Below are positions 46,913 through 56,995 of a stretch of DNA of 64,000 nt, in pieces; within the stretch, counting starts at the first letter, position 1, and every line of letters begins with the position of its first letter. The position numbers were made by a program, and so were the translations under genes. Location: positions 124,001 through 188,000 of the forward strand of contig NZ_CP012266.1 in the NCBI RefSeq assembly GCF_001277235.1, read 5' to 3'. The DNA is from Cronobacter dublinensis subsp. dublinensis LMG 23823. Its GTDB lineage: Bacteria > Pseudomonadota > Gammaproteobacteria > Enterobacterales > Enterobacteriaceae. Below the pieces are notes generated by a model. That model saw only the letters and a program-made list of their open reading frames with translations, searched no databases and had not been told where the DNA came from.

Positions 46913-47515
46913 GTGGATATTTCAGGTTTTGTGCTGGCGATTGCGCCGGTGGCGCTCTCTCCCGGTGCCAGCTTTACACTTGCGATGAACAACGTGATCC
47001 ACCGGGGGCTGACCGGCGTGTTCAGCGTGATAGTGGGGACGATGATTGGCATCTACATCCACGCGTCGCTGGTGGGGCTTGGCGTGACGCAGCTGCTGGT
47101 GCGCTACCCGCCGGTGATGAAAGCGCTACAGGTGACAGGCACGCTCTACCTGCTCTGGCTGGCGTTGCGGCTTATCGCAAGCGGTATTCAGGCCTGGCGG
47201 CGTCCTCAGCACGCCGTGGAGAGCCGTGGCGCGGGCATTAAAGAGGCGCTGTTCGCGAACCTGTTCAACATCAAGGCCGTCCTGCTCTGGCTGACCGTGG
47301 TGCCTGCTTTCGCTGGCACGGCCTTTGCGCATTATCTGCTGCTCGCCAGCGTACATGTCGCCATTATGGCAGCCTGGCTGCTGCTGTGCGGCGGGGCTAT
47401 CGTATTGACCACCCGCCGCTTTTCGGTGCGCTGGCTGAAAGTGGTCGTCGATACCGGCGGCGGCCTGTTTCTGTTTATCCTCACGCTCTCTTCCGCGCTC
47501 GCGCTGCTAACGTAA
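46913..47515 (+). CDS. LysE/RhtB family amino-acid exporter
   Basis: 200 residues from the GTG at 46913 (AGAGG 7 bases upstream); a GTG at 46895 with AAGGGGG upstream is a second option. About six hydrophobic segments and the family motif A-L-S-P-G-A-S-F-T-L-A near the N-terminus (residues 13-23) identify LysE/RhtB. It likely exports a neutral or basic amino acid across the inner membrane. Substrate unknown; no regulator lies next to it. Confidence 0.85.
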   Translation: MDISGFVLAIAPVALSPGASFTLAMNNVIHRGLTGVFSVIVGTMIGIYIHASLVGLGVTQLLVRYPPVMKALQVTGTLYLLWLALRLIASGIQAWRRPQHAVESRGAGIKEALFANLFNIKAVLLWLTVVPAFAGTAFAHYLLLASVHVAIMAAWLLLCGGAIVLTTRRFSVRWLKVVVDTGGGLFLFILTLSSALALLT

Positions 47516-47709
47516 GCGGGCGGGCATATCGCTAAGTATTTATCCTACTGATGTAACAGGAAAAACCATTACGGAAGGCGGCTCGCAGAAGGGAAATCTT
47601 CCCCTGTGGGGCGTTGCCGCGCACCTGTCATCACGCTAGCGTATTCCCCTCAGGGTACGCCATTGACGTACCTTTCTGCTGTGTTAACATCGTTCACTGG
47701 CGTAGGGAT

Positions 47710-48021
47710 ATGTTATTTATTGAAACGGAAATCTTCACCCGGGCCGTGACCGCCCTCCTGAGTGATGACGAATACGGAGAGTTTCAGCGATTTCTGGCGA
47801 CACAACCCTGCTCCGGCGACGTGATCCCCGAGACCGGCGGGCTTCGCAAAGCGCGCTGGCAGGCGAATGGTCGGGGTAAGCGAGGCGGCGTCAGGGTAAT
47901 CTATTTCTACCGTTCGCAGACGGATGAAATTCGACTCCTGCTGATTTATCGCAAGGGGATAAAAGACGCGCTCTCGCCTCAGGAAAAAACAGTGCTCAGA
48001 ATGCTCAACGCGAGGTGGTGA
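47710..48021 (+). CDS. HigB/RelE-type mRNA interferase toxin
   Basis: 103 residues from the ATG at 47710; the longer frame to 47614 lacks similarity. The sequence (M-L-F-I-E-T-E-I-F-T-R, then G-G-L-R-K-A-R-W and G-V-R-V-I-Y-F-Y) fits the RelE superfamily in the HigB2-like branch. Such toxins cut mRNA on the ribosome. The stop overlaps the antitoxin start (TGATG), and the toxin-first order is typical of HigBA. Confidence 0.85.
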   Translation: MLFIETEIFTRAVTALLSDDEYGEFQRFLATQPCSGDVIPETGGLRKARWQANGRGKRGGVRVIYFYRSQTDEIRLLLIYRKGIKDALSPQEKTVLRMLNARW

Positions 48022-48311
48022 TGGACAAGGCGCTTTTTGAACAGTTAGCAGCAAGTATGCGGCAGATGAATGAAATCGATGAAGGCAGCCGCGAGCCTTC
48101 ACGAACTTTCACCATTGATGCGCTGAAAATAAAAGAAATCAGACAGGCATCCGGGCTCTCGCAAACGAAATTCGCCAGCCTGATTGCCGTGAGCGTTGAT
48201 ACATTACGCAACTGGGAGCAGGGCCGACGCTCTCCTACCGGGCCTGCGCGTGCGCTGCTGCGAGCCATCGCCCGGGACCCGCAGCACGTGATTCCGGCGC
48301 TGGCTTCGTAA
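48021..48311 (+). CDS. HigA-like helix-turn-helix antitoxin
   Basis: 96 residues from the ATG at 48021 that overlaps the toxin stop; GTG codons at 48015 and 48018 are less likely. The C-terminal half is a helix-turn-helix (I-R-Q-A-S-G-L-S-Q-T-K-F-A-S-L-I, then L-R-N-W-E-Q-G-R-R). It binds and neutralises the toxin and represses the pair. Confidence 0.87.
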   Translation: MDKALFEQLAASMRQMNEIDEGSREPSRTFTIDALKIKEIRQASGLSQTKFASLIAVSVDTLRNWEQGRRSPTGPARALLRAIARDPQHVIPALAS

Positions 48312-48346
48312 CATTAAGCCAATAATATTCAATGGGTTGTGAAATA

Positions 48347-48368
48347 AGCCCGCCCTTTCAGGCGGGCT
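48347..48368. terminator. Convergent terminator between the antitoxin gene and fdhE
   Basis: AGCCCGCC pairs with GGCGGGCT around a 6-base loop, 36 bases after the antitoxin stop and 10 bases from the fdhE stop. Confidence 0.7.
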
Positions 48369-48377
48369 ACAGACAGG

Positions 48378-49307
48378 TTATTCACCCTCTCCGGGGAACA
48401 GGAACGGGTTGATAGAGCTTCGGGCGAAGCCTTCCTGCTCCATACGGGCGTCAAGCACCAGCGAGGCCAGGTCGTCCGCCACCGCTTCAACGTTCGGGTC
48501 TTTTTCCTGATAGAGAATTTTCAGGTAAGTGCCGCAGTCGCCGCAGCTTTCGGTTTTGATCGCCGCCTGCTCGCTTTCCAGCGACCAGTAATGCAGATCG
48601 CGGGTCTGCTCGCAGTTGCTGCATTTGATGCGCACCACGTGCCACTCGGTTTCACACAGGTTGCAGTGCAGGTAGCGCAGGCCCTGGCTTGAACCGATAT
48701 GCACCATGCTGGAAACCGGGATGCTGCCGCAGACCGGGCAGAACTGGCGCGCTTCGCCATACTCCGCGCGGGCTTTGCCGGGGATGAGGCTTGCCATCTG
48801 CGCCCAGTAAAGCGAGAGCGCCGCCCAGATGAACGGCGCTTTATCGCTGCTCACCGCGCTGAAATCCGCGCTGAACAGCGCGCTTGCCATCGTTTCCAGC
48901 TCCTGCGCGGAGGCTTTTTCGAGATTCTCGATAACCGCCAGCGCCGGGCCGCTCATCTCTGGCTTCAGTTCGGCAATCAGCGACTGCAACAGCTTCTGCC
49001 AGTGACCGTCACGCGGGAGCACGTGAATATCGAGCGGGGGCTTGCCCTGGTCTGCCGCCTCTTTAATGCGAGCCGTTAAATCCATCTCCAGCGGGTGGTC
49101 ATACAGCACCACTTCCTGGGCATGGGCTATCAGCGCGGCAAAACGCAGGTAATCGCCCAGCGGATTGTTTTCAGCCAGCTCGCGCAGACGTGCGGCGCGG
49201 CGGTTATACAGGTTTTTCAGTCTGGGGAACAATAACGGCGGAATCACTTCCGCCGTGCGTTTATCGCTCTTCTCCAGCTGGTCTTGCGGGATGATGCGAA
49301 TACTCAT
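48378..49307 (-). CDS. fdhE: Formate dehydrogenase accessory protein FdhE
   Basis: 309 residues, same as E. coli. Rubredoxin-like cysteine pairs are visible in F-C-P-V-C-G, H-C-N-L-C-E, K-C-S-N-C-E and S-C-G-D-C-G. FdhE binds the catalytic subunits of the respiratory formate dehydrogenases and is needed for their maturation, in the cytoplasm. Its start overlaps the fdoI stop (ATGA), making it the last gene of fdoGHI-fdhE. Confidence 0.97.
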   Translation of the reverse strand: MSIRIIPQDQLEKSDKRTAEVIPPLLFPRLKNLYNRRAARLRELAENNPLGDYLRFAALIAHAQEVVLYDHPLEMDLTARIKEAADQGKPPLDIHVLPRDGHWQKLLQSLIAELKPEMSGPALAVIENLEKASAQELETMASALFSADFSAVSSDKAPFIWAALSLYWAQMASLIPGKARAEYGEARQFCPVCGSIPVSSMVHIGSSQGLRYLHCNLCETEWHVVRIKCSNCEQTRDLHYWSLESEQAAIKTESCGDCGTYLKILYQEKDPNVEAVADDLASLVLDARMEQEGFARSSINPFLFPGEGE

Positions 49308-49939
49308 TCAGTCGATTTTTCCTGTTTCTCGCGCACTTCGCGATACCAGCGCGGGTGGTGTTTCTTCGCCCAGGTTTTGGTAACCCAGCCTTCCACCATG
49401 GCGGTAATGGTGCCTTTGACCCACAGGGCCGCGTAAATATGCACCATGATAACCACAATCAAGGCCACCGCGGCAAATGAATGCGCCAGCAGCGCCAGGC
49501 GAATCACCGGGATGGGGAACATCGGCGCGAACCACGGACGCCAGATAACCACGCCGCTTGCCAGTAACAGCAGCAGCAGCAGGATAGCCGCCCAGAAGAC
49601 GCACTTCTGACCGAAATTATAGCGCCCGGTATCGCCCACTTCCTCGTTCATGGCGATTTTGTGGATATTTTTCGCCCACAGGATATCGTCACGGTTAATG
49701 AGGTTGTGGTGCCAGTAACGGAAAAACATCAGCATGAACGAGGCGAACATCACCACCCCAACGAAGGGGTGGAGAATGCGCGCCAGCTGCGGCGTACCGA
49801 GAATATTCATCAGCCAGTTGAAGGAGGGGAAAAAGAACCCCAGCCCGCTCACCGCCGCCAGCACGAAGGCGAAGGCGGTGATCCAGTGGTTGATGCGTTC
49901 CGGCGCGCTGTAGCGCACGATGGTGTCACGTCTTTTCAT
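49304..49939 (-). CDS. fdoI: Formate dehydrogenase-O cytochrome b556 subunit
   Basis: 211 residues with four membrane helices; haem-b histidines occur in [13 protein letters not shown] and M-V-H-I-Y-A. It anchors the complex and passes electrons to the quinone pool. Overlaps fdoH (ATGA) and fdhE. Confidence 0.97.
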   Translation of the reverse strand: MKRRDTIVRYSAPERINHWITAFAFVLAAVSGLGFFFPSFNWLMNILGTPQLARILHPFVGVVMFASFMLMFFRYWHHNLINRDDILWAKNIHKIAMNEEVGDTGRYNFGQKCVFWAAILLLLLLLASGVVIWRPWFAPMFPIPVIRLALLAHSFAAVALIVVIMVHIYAALWVKGTITAMVEGWVTKTWAKKHHPRWYREVREKQEKSTE

Positions 49940-50838
49940 TTACGCACCTCATCATCGTCATGGTGCAGGTTCTCGTCATCTTCCTCGGCGCGGTTTGGAC
50001 CGATACCGACGTAGTGGAAGACGCTGGCTGCGAAGGTCGCCGCAAAGCCGATGGCCGCGAGCGGTTTCCAGATGCCTTTCCAGAACTTAACGGCTTCGCT
50101 GATTTCCGGGTTCTCCGGCAGGCCGTGGTACAGATTCGGCTTGTCGTTGTGGTGCAACACGTACATGACGTGTGTACCGCCAACGCCTGCCGGATCGTAC
50201 AGGCCCGCGTTTTCATAACCACGGGTTTTCAGCTCCGCCACGCGCTCGCCCGCCAGCTGTTTCATATCCTCTTTGGAGCCAAAGTGGATAGCGCCAGTTG
50301 GGCAGGTTTTCACGCACGCCGGCTCCTGGCCCACGGTCACGCGGTCTACGCACAGGGTGCATTTGTAGACGCGGTTATCTTCCGGGTTCAGGCGAGGCAC
50401 ATCGAACGGACAGCCCGCGATGCAGTAGCCGCAGCCGATGCACTGTTCAGACTGAAAATCGACGATGCCGTTGGCATACTGAATGATAGCCCCTTCCGAC
50501 GGACACGCCTTCAGGCAGCCCGGATCGGCGCAGTGCATACAGCCATCCTTGCGGATAAGCCATTCCAGCTTGTCGTTCTGCTCGACTTCCGAGAAGCGCA
50601 TCACGGTCCACGACTTGGCGGTCAGGTCTGCAGGGTTGTCATACACCCCGACGTTATGACCGACCTCGTCACGCAGATCGTTCCACTCCGAGCACGCCAC
50701 CTGACAGGCTTTACAGCCGATACAGGTGGTCACGTCGATAAGCTTCGCCACTTCCTGTTGGTGGTCCCGCGCCTGAGGCGCGGGCGTGAAACCGTTAGTC
50801 GCGGAACGACGGATAATATCCTGAGATTGATAAGCCAT
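49936..50838 (-). CDS. fdoH: Formate dehydrogenase-O iron-sulfur subunit
   Basis: 300 residues with four ferredoxin cysteine groups ([35 protein letters not shown]) and one C-terminal membrane helix near residue 255-280. It conducts electrons from FdoG to FdoI. 12 bases after fdoG. Confidence 0.97.
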   Translation of the reverse strand: MAYQSQDIIRRSATNGFTPAPQARDHQQEVAKLIDVTTCIGCKACQVACSEWNDLRDEVGHNVGVYDNPADLTAKSWTVMRFSEVEQNDKLEWLIRKDGCMHCADPGCLKACPSEGAIIQYANGIVDFQSEQCIGCGYCIAGCPFDVPRLNPEDNRVYKCTLCVDRVTVGQEPACVKTCPTGAIHFGSKEDMKQLAGERVAELKTRGYENAGLYDPAGVGGTHVMYVLHHNDKPNLYHGLPENPEISEAVKFWKGIWKPLAAIGFAATFAASVFHYVGIGPNRAEEDDENLHHDDDEVRK

Positions 50839-50850
50839 AATTCGTCTCCG

Positions 50851-53800
50851 CTATACCTTTTCCACGTTCACCAGGAACGCCTTAAATTCCGGCGTCTGGG
50901 TGTTGGCGTCGCCCACAAACGGCGTCAGCGTGTTGGCGATAAAGCCTTTCTTCGCGACACCTTCGTACCCCCAGTGGATCGGAATGCCGATGGTATCCAC
51001 CTGCTTGCCGTCCACGTTGAGCGTGCGAATACGCTTGGTCACCACCGCCTTGGCTTTGATGTAGCCACGGTTGGAGGAGACCTTCACGGTGTCGCCCTGC
51101 GCGATGCCGAGCTTGCCGGCGAGTTTCTCGCCGATCTCCACAAACTGCTCCGGCTGCGCGATGGAGTTCAACAGCGCGTGCTTGGTCCAGTAGTGGAAAT
51201 GCTCGGTCAGACGGTACGTTGTGCCGACATACGGGAACTTGTCCGCTTTGCCCATCGCTTCCAGATCGCCTTTGAACACGCGCGCCGCCGGGTTAGACAC
51301 CACGTTCGGGTGCAGCGGGTTGGTGCCAATCGGCGTCTCAAACGGCTCGTAGTGTTCCGGGAACGGGCCCTCCGCCATTTTGTCGATGGCGAACAGGCGG
51401 CCCATGCCTTCCGGCTGCATGATAAACGGACCGACATCGCTGCCCGGAGGCGCGGTGCTGTAGTCCGGGATATCGGCGCCGACCCACTTGCCGTTGGCGT
51501 AAGACAGGAGCTGACGTTTCGGATCCCACGGTTTGCCCTGCGGATCCGCGGAGGCGCGGTTATACAGGATGCGGCGGTTAAGCGGCCACGCCCATGCCCA
51601 GCCCAGCGTATTGCCAAGGCCTGACGGGTCGGCGTTGTCGCGACGCGCCATCTGGTTGCCGTCCGGCGTCCAGCTGCCTGCGAAGATCCAGCAGCCGCTT
51701 GACGTGGTGCCGTCGTCGCGCAGGTGCGCGAAGGTGCTAAGCTGATCGCCTTTTTTCGCAAGGACCTTGCCGGTGACCGGGTCGATGATGTCTTTCAGCG
51801 CTTTACCGTTGCTCTCCATGGCCACTTCTTCCGGCGACGGGTTTTCCGGCGTCGAATAGTTCCAGGTCATGTTGAGCACCTGTTCCGGGCAGGCGCCGCC
51901 CTCCTGGGCATACATCTTGCGCAGGCGCAGGAAGATACCGGCCAGGATTTCGCCGTCGTTCAGCGCTTCGCCCGGCGCGTCCTGTCCTTTCCAGTGCCAC
52001 TGCAGCCAGCGGCCGGAGTTCACGATAGAACCGTTCTCTTCGGCAAAGCAGGTCGATGGCAGGCGGAACACTTCGGTCTGAATGCTCGCGGTATCGACAT
52101 CGTTCTGCTCGCCGTGGTTCTGCCAGAAGGTGGCGGTTTCGGTGTTGAGCGGATCGATGGTGACCAGGAATTTCAGCTTCGACAGCGAAGCGATCACTTT
52201 GTTTTTATTCGGGAACGACGCGACCGGGTTAAAGCCCTGGCAAAGATAGCCGTTGACCTTGCCCTGATGCATCATCTCGAAATATTGCAGGACGTCGTAG
52301 CCTTTGTCCCACTTCGGCAGCCAGTCGAAGCCCCAGTTATTCTCGGCCGTCGCGTTATCGCCATAGAAGGCTTTCATCAGCGAGACGAAGAATTTCGGGT
52401 AGTTGCCCCAGTAGTTCACCTGGCCTTCCAGCAGCGGTTTCGGCGTGTTGGCGGTCAGGTACGTTTGCAGATCGGCTTGTTTTTCGCTTGGCAGCGTCAT
52501 GTAGCCGGTCAGGCTCTGGGTCAGTAGGCCGAGGTCGGTCAGACCCTGAATGTTGGAGTGCCCGCGCAGCGCATTCACGCCGCCACCCGCCATCCCCATG
52601 TTACCCAACAGCAGCTGGATCATGGCCATGGTACGGATGTTCTGCGCACCAACAGAGTGCTGCGTCCAGCCGAGCGCATACAGGAACGACGCGGTTTTGT
52701 CGTGCACGCTGGTTTCGGCGATGTATTCGCACACTTTCAGGAAGTCGGCTTTCGGCGTACCGCAGATATTCTCCACCACCTCTGGCGTATAGCGGGAGAC
52801 GTGCGTTTTCAGCAGGTTCCAGACGCAGCGCGGGTGAGAGAGCGTGGTATCGCGTTTGGCGAAGCCTTTTTCGTCCAGCTCATAGTGCCAGCTGGTTTTG
52901 TCATATTTGCGTTTTTCCGCGTCGTAGCCAGTAAACAGGCCGTCATCGAAACCGTAATCCTCACGCACGATCAGGCTGGCGTTGGTATAGGCCTCGACAT
53001 ATTCGCGGTTAAATTTGTTGTTGTTCAGCAGGTACAGCAGTACGCCTGACAGGAAGGCAATGTCAGTACCGGAACGGATAGGCGTATAGAAATCGGCCAC
53101 CGACGCCGTGCGCGTAAAGCGCGGGTCAATCACGATAAGCTTCGCGCCATTGTGGATCTTGGCTTCCATCGCCCAGCGGAAACCCACCGGATGCGCTTCT
53201 GCCGCGTTCCCACCCATCACGACGATGAGGTTGGCGTTCTTCATATCAACCCAGTGGTTGGTCATCGCACCGCGACCAAATGTTGGAGCAAGACTTGCTA
53301 CCGTTGGTCCGTGTCAGACACGCGCCTGGTTATCCACGGCTAACATGCCGAGGGCGCGAGTAAATTTCTGGGTTAAATAGCCGGTTTCGTTACTGGACGC
53401 GGAAGCACACAGCATACCGGTGGAGAGCCAACGGTTGACGGTGGTGCCTTCGGCGTTCTGCGCGATAAAGTTAGCGTCGCGGTCTTCTTTCATCAGCTTA
53501 GCGATACGCTCGAACGCGTCTTCCCAGCTGATGCGCTGCCATTTGTCGGAGCCTGGCGCGCGGTATTCCGGGTACTTCAGACGAGACTCAGAATGGATAA
53601 AATCCACCAGACCTGCGCCTTTCGGGCAAAGCGCCCCGCGGTTTACCGGATGATCCGGGTCCCCTTCGATGTGGAAAATCGTGGATTTTGCGTTTTTCGC
53701 GCCGTCGCCGAGGCTATACATCAAAAGCCCACAGCCAACGGAGCAGTACGTACAGGTATTACGGGTTTCGCGGGTGCGCAGCAGTTTATATTGCCGTGTT

Positions 53801-53901
53801 TCCGCCAGCGCGACGCTGGGAGCGAATCCCAGTGCGGCTGCCGTGGTGCCTGCCATACCGCCAGCGCAGATCTTAAAGAACTGCCTTCTGCTGACCTGCA
53901 T
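50851..53901 (-). CDS. fdoG: Formate dehydrogenase-O major subunit (selenoprotein)
   Basis: 1016 residues when the in-frame TGA at 53314-53316 is read as selenocysteine (residue 196, the position in E. coli FdoG); reading through gives R-V-U-H-G-P-T-V and joins two frames that otherwise look like separate genes. The N-terminus is a twin-arginine signal (S-R-R-Q-F-F-K), so the protein is exported folded. A [4Fe-4S] site C-T-Y-C-S-V-G-C follows, then molybdopterin domains. It oxidises formate to CO2 in the periplasm. selA and selB in this window and fdhD/fdhE next to it supply what it needs. Confidence 0.98.
53274..53309 (-). promoter_or_regulatory. Probable SECIS hairpin within fdoG
   Basis: Directly after the UGA on the minus strand, GACCAA pairs with TTGGTC, and inside it GCAA with TTGC around a short GTC loop. 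The distance and shape fit the bacterial SECIS element that SelB binds. Confidence 0.65.
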
Positions 53902-54066
53902 GGATTGCTCCTTGTTCAGACATTGTCACAAAGTAAGTCGTATGGTTTTTCTTTTGCGGATGCCGCCGCAACGGTTCACAATCATCATTCCCTTCTAAAC
54001 GCGGAGGGATTAGGCGCAACAGAATACCACAATGTTGCTGAGGCTGTTTCAGACGGTTAATAAAAA

Positions 54067-54909
54067 GTGAATAAGAACCATCCAGAACTGTTGCAAAACG
54101 TGACCGACGTCACCGCCGCTCGTTCCCTTCCGCTCTGGAAAAGAGAGAATCTCACCACCACGCAGCCGGACTGGCTGGCGGAAGAAGTGCCGGTAGCACT
54201 GGTCTACAACGGGATATCCCACGTCGTGATGATGGCATCTCCCAAAGATTTGGAAAATTTTGCCCTTGGATTTTCTTTATCGGAAGGAATTGTCGAATCT
54301 TCACACGAAATTTACGGCATGGATATTATCCATGGGTGTAATGGTATCGAAATTCAGGTGGAACTTTCCAGCCGTCGCTTTATGGGCCTGAAGGAGCGTC
54401 GGCGCAACCTGGCCGGGCGCACCGGCTGCGGCGTCTGCGGCGTGGAACAGCTCAATGATATCGTGCGGCCCCTGGCGCCGCTGCCGTTTACGCAGACCTT
54501 CTCGCTTGCGCACCTGGACGGCGCGCTGCGTCAACTTGCCAGCGTCCAGCCCGTGGGCGAGCTGACCGGTTGCACCCATGCCGCTGCCTGGCTGACGCCG
54601 CAGGGCGAGATAGCGGGCGGGCATGAAGATGTCGGGCGTCACGTCGCGCTCGATAAACTGCTGGGCCGCCGCGCGCGCGAAGGCTGGCAGCAGGGCGCTG
54701 TGCTGGTTTCAAGCCGCGCCAGCTATGAAATGGTGCAGAAAGCCGCCACCTGTGGTGTTGAGATCCTCTTTGCGGTCTCTGCCGCCACCACGCTTGCGGT
54801 GGAGGTCGCCGCGCGCTGTAACCTGACGCTGGTGGGCTTCTCGCGCCCTGGTCGCGCCACGATTTATACGCACCCGCAGCGGCTGATGGCAGGCGATACT
54901 AACGCATAA
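54067..54909 (+). CDS. fdhD: Sulfurtransferase FdhD for formate dehydrogenase
   Basis: 280 residues, GTG start at 54067. The active-site region [11 protein letters not shown] (the two cysteines needed for sulfur transfer) and [14 protein letters not shown] are present. FdhD passes sulfur from IscS to the molybdenum cofactor before it enters FdoG. It is divergent from fdoG as in E. coli. Confidence 0.97.
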   Translation: MNKNHPELLQNVTDVTAARSLPLWKRENLTTTQPDWLAEEVPVALVYNGISHVVMMASPKDLENFALGFSLSEGIVESSHEIYGMDIIHGCNGIEIQVELSSRRFMGLKERRRNLAGRTGCGVCGVEQLNDIVRPLAPLPFTQTFSLAHLDGALRQLASVQPVGELTGCTHAAAWLTPQGEIAGGHEDVGRHVALDKLLGRRAREGWQQGAVLVSSRASYEMVQKAATCGVEILFAVSAATTLAVEVAARCNLTLVGFSRPGRATIYTHPQRLMAGDTNA

Positions 54910-55039
54910 TTATTGTTCAGTTTTTCTGAAAGAGAATGGCAAATCCTTCCGCTTTTGGTTTCCGGTTTGCAGGTCTACTATTACACACATCGAAGGCACT
55001 GCGCCTTCCCACTTAAACCAGACCTGAAGGAATCTTGCC

Positions 55040-55249
55040 ATGAAAACTATCAAATCTTTTGTTGCAGTTATGACCCTTGCTACCGCTTTCGGCGCCTTCG
55101 CTGGCCAGTCCGTGACCGCGACCGACACCACGCTCTCGGGGGCTGAAGCCAAAATCGCCGCACAGGCAGAACAGCTCGGCGCGACCTACACCATCACCGA
55201 AGCGTTCACCGGCAACCAGGTTCACATGACCGCCGAACTGAATAAATAA
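55040..55249 (+). CDS. Small secreted DUF1471 (YdgH/BhsA/McbA-like) protein
   Basis: 69 residues with a signal peptide (M-K-T-I-K-S-F-V-A-V, cleavage near A-F-A) and the short DUF1471 beta-alpha-beta domain containing A-A-Q-A-E-Q-L-G-A. Proteins of this kind are periplasmic or surface stress and biofilm factors. AAGGAATC lies 8 bases upstream of the ATG. Terminates at a strong hairpin shortly after. Confidence 0.85.
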   Translation: MKTIKSFVAVMTLATAFGAFAGQSVTATDTTLSGAEAKIAAQAEQLGATYTITEAFTGNQVHMTAELNK

Positions 55250-55267
55250 ACCAGAAGTTGTCGAAAG

Positions 55268-55289
55268 AGCGCCTGAGGGCGCTTTTTTT
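55268..55289 (+). terminator. Terminator of the DUF1471 gene
   Basis: AGCGCC pairs with GGCGCT, followed by TTTTTT. Its end meets the stop of the convergent azlD gene. Confidence 0.85.
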
Positions 55290-55611
55290 ATGGCATTCCC
55301 GCGAGACGCAGCAGCGCCGTCACCACCGCCGCGGCGACAATCACTGCAATTAAGGGGGCCTTGCGCCAGACCAGGAAGAGCGCGAACGCCACGCCCAGCA
55401 CTCTCGCCATCCCTGCAAAGTTTTCGCCTTCATAAAAAGTGGCCGCCAGCGCCACGGCAAACAGTAACGTCGTTGCCGCATCGGAGAGCAGCGCCTGCGC
55501 GCGTTCGCTCAGCGCCAGCTTGTTGCCAAGCTTCGCTCCGCCAAAGCGCATCAGATAGGTGCCAACGGAGAGCACGGCGATACCGGAAAGGATAGTTATG
55601 GTGCTTGCCAT
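55288..55611 (-). CDS. azlD: Branched-chain amino acid exporter subunit AzlD
   Basis: 107 residues, about four membrane helices, with T-Y-L-M-R-F-G-G and a C-terminal V-W-R-K-A-P-L-I-A-V-I block typical of AzlD. Forms an export system with AzlC for branched-chain amino acids. The start overlaps the azlC stop (TAATG). Confidence 0.87.
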   Translation of the reverse strand: MASTITILSGIAVLSVGTYLMRFGGAKLGNKLALSERAQALLSDAATTLLFAVALAATFYEGENFAGMARVLGVAFALFLVWRKAPLIAVIVAAAVVTALLRLAGMP

Positions 55612-56273
55612 TATTTCCTCCTCGTCAGTAAACCGGCCAGAGAAAGTAGCACCGGCAGCCCCACCGGGGCAAACGGCACGGCGGCAAGCGAGAGCGCCGC
55701 ACCGCTGCCGGCGCGAATAAGCGTGGTTTTATTCTTCAGCGCAGGCAGCACCAGCGCCAGCAGGATCGCCGGGAACACGGCGTCCAGACCGATGGTCTCC
55801 GGGGCGGGCAGCAGCGTGCCCATCGCCACGCCGATAACCACGCCAAGCGGCCAGGCCAGCGCCACCCCAAGCCCGCACAGCCAGTAGGCGGCCTTGCGCG
55901 TCTCGGGTGTGGCCTGCGACAGCCCGAACACCACGCTTTCGTCATTCATGATGTGCGAGCCCAGCAGCCTTTTCACGCCGCGGCCCACCAGATCCCGCAC
56001 GGTGATGCCGAACGGCAGATGGCGGGCATTGACCAGCAAACCTGCTGCCGCCGCTGCAAGCGGGCTGCCGCCGCTCGCCACAATGCCGATAAAAATGAAT
56101 TCAGATGCGCCCGCCAGCACGGAGACTGACAGCAGCAGCGGCACCCACAGCGCAAAGCCGTAAGCCATCGCCAGCGTGCCGTAAGAAACACCGACCACGC
56201 CAACCGCCAGACAGACCAGCGCAATAGCCTTTATAATGTCGCCTTTCAGGCAGGCGAAACGTTGCATTACCAT
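55611..56273 (-). CDS. azlC: Branched-chain amino acid exporter subunit AzlC
   Basis: 220 residues if the ATG at 56273 is used; an ATG at 56267 and a longer frame to 56336 are alternatives and the ribosome binding site does not decide. The AzlC core G-A-S-E-F-I-F-I-G and N-A-R-H-L-P-F-G is clear, with about six membrane helices. It exports branched-chain amino acids with AzlD and is divergent from the XRE-cupin gene. A TATAAT on the minus strand at 56303-56308 is the likely -10. Confidence 0.87.
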   Translation of the reverse strand: MVMQRFACLKGDIIKAIALVCLAVGVVGVSYGTLAMAYGFALWVPLLLSVSVLAGASEFIFIGIVASGGSPLAAAAAGLLVNARHLPFGITVRDLVGRGVKRLLGSHIMNDESVVFGLSQATPETRKAAYWLCGLGVALAWPLGVVIGVAMGTLLPAPETIGLDAVFPAILLALVLPALKNKTTLIRAGSGAALSLAAVPFAPVGLPVLLSLAGLLTRRK

Positions 56274-56286
56274 ACTTTTCACCCAT

Positions 56287-56362
56287 AACGAACGAATGAC
56301 CATTATAATGAACACGCCGCCGCCGATTTTCAACACGAACGTTCGTTCATTTTAACGAACGA
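56287..56362. promoter_or_regulatory. Operator cluster between azlC and the XRE-cupin gene
   Basis: The 12-base palindrome ACGAACGTTCGT (56335-56346) is accompanied by AACGAACGAATG (56287-56298) and TAACGAACGA (56353-56362), with GTTCGTTCAT overlapping the palindrome. Repeats of ACGAAC on both sides of the azlC promoter suggest binding sites for the adjacent XRE regulator. Confidence 0.65.
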
Positions 56363-56372
56363 GGGAAACGCA

Positions 56373-56921
56373 ATGACACAGCCAATCAGCGTGATCGCTA
56401 AAAGCCTGGTGCGCGAACGCACGCGCGCCGGACTCTCGCTGGCCGAAGTGGCCCGCCGCGCGGGGATCGCCAAATCCACGCTCTCCCAGCTGGAAGCCGG
56501 TAACGGCAACCCAAGCCTTGAGACGCTCTGGGCGCTCTGCGTGGCGCTGGATATTCCCTTCGCGCGCCTGATGGAGCCGCAGGTGAATAACACGCAGGTC
56601 ATCCGCCGCGGCGAAGGGCCGAAGGTCGTGGCGGAGCTCGCTAACTATCAGGCGATCCTGCTCGCGACCTGTCCGCCAGGCGCGCGCCGCGACATCTACT
56701 TACTGCTCACCCAGCCGGAAGGCGAGCGGTTTTCGCATCCGCACCCGACGGGCTCGGTGGAACATATCATCGTGACCCAGGGGCGGGCGCTGGTGGGCCT
56801 TGTCGACGCGCCCGAAGAGCTTAACGCCGGGGATTACATCTGTTATCCCGCCGATCAGGCGCATATTTTCCGCGCGCTGGAACCGGATACTCAGGCGATT
56901 CTGGTAGCGGAACAGAATTAA
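56373..56921 (+). CDS. XRE family regulator with cupin domain
   Basis: 182 residues. Helix-turn-helix at about 8-62 (A-G-L-S-L-A-E-V-A-R-R-A-G-I-A-K-S-T-L-S) and a C-terminal cupin at about 100-180 that likely senses a small ligand. Divergent from azlCD with shared operator repeats, so it probably controls the exporter; an amino acid or related compound is a reasonable ligand guess. Ends at a hairpin. Confidence 0.85.
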   Translation: MTQPISVIAKSLVRERTRAGLSLAEVARRAGIAKSTLSQLEAGNGNPSLETLWALCVALDIPFARLMEPQVNNTQVIRRGEGPKVVAELANYQAILLATCPPGARRDIYLLLTQPEGERFSHPHPTGSVEHIIVTQGRALVGLVDAPEELNAGDYICYPADQAHIFRALEPDTQAILVAEQN

Positions 56922-56937
56922 GCCTTAGAAAATCTGT

Positions 56938-56967
56938 GGGCGTCTGGTTAACCCAGGCGTCCCTTTT
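56938..56967 (+). terminator. Terminator after the XRE-cupin gene
   Basis: GGGCGTCTGG pairs imperfectly with CCAGGCGTCCC (one bulge) around TTAAC, followed by TTTTA. Confidence 0.65.
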
Positions 56968-56995
56968 ATGCACTTTGCAATCAGGCACCTAATGT

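Noticed and set aside
50851..53265. fdoG as two separate genes
   Set aside because: The break is a single in-frame TGA at the selenocysteine position of FdoG, with a SECIS-like hairpin after it; it is one gene.
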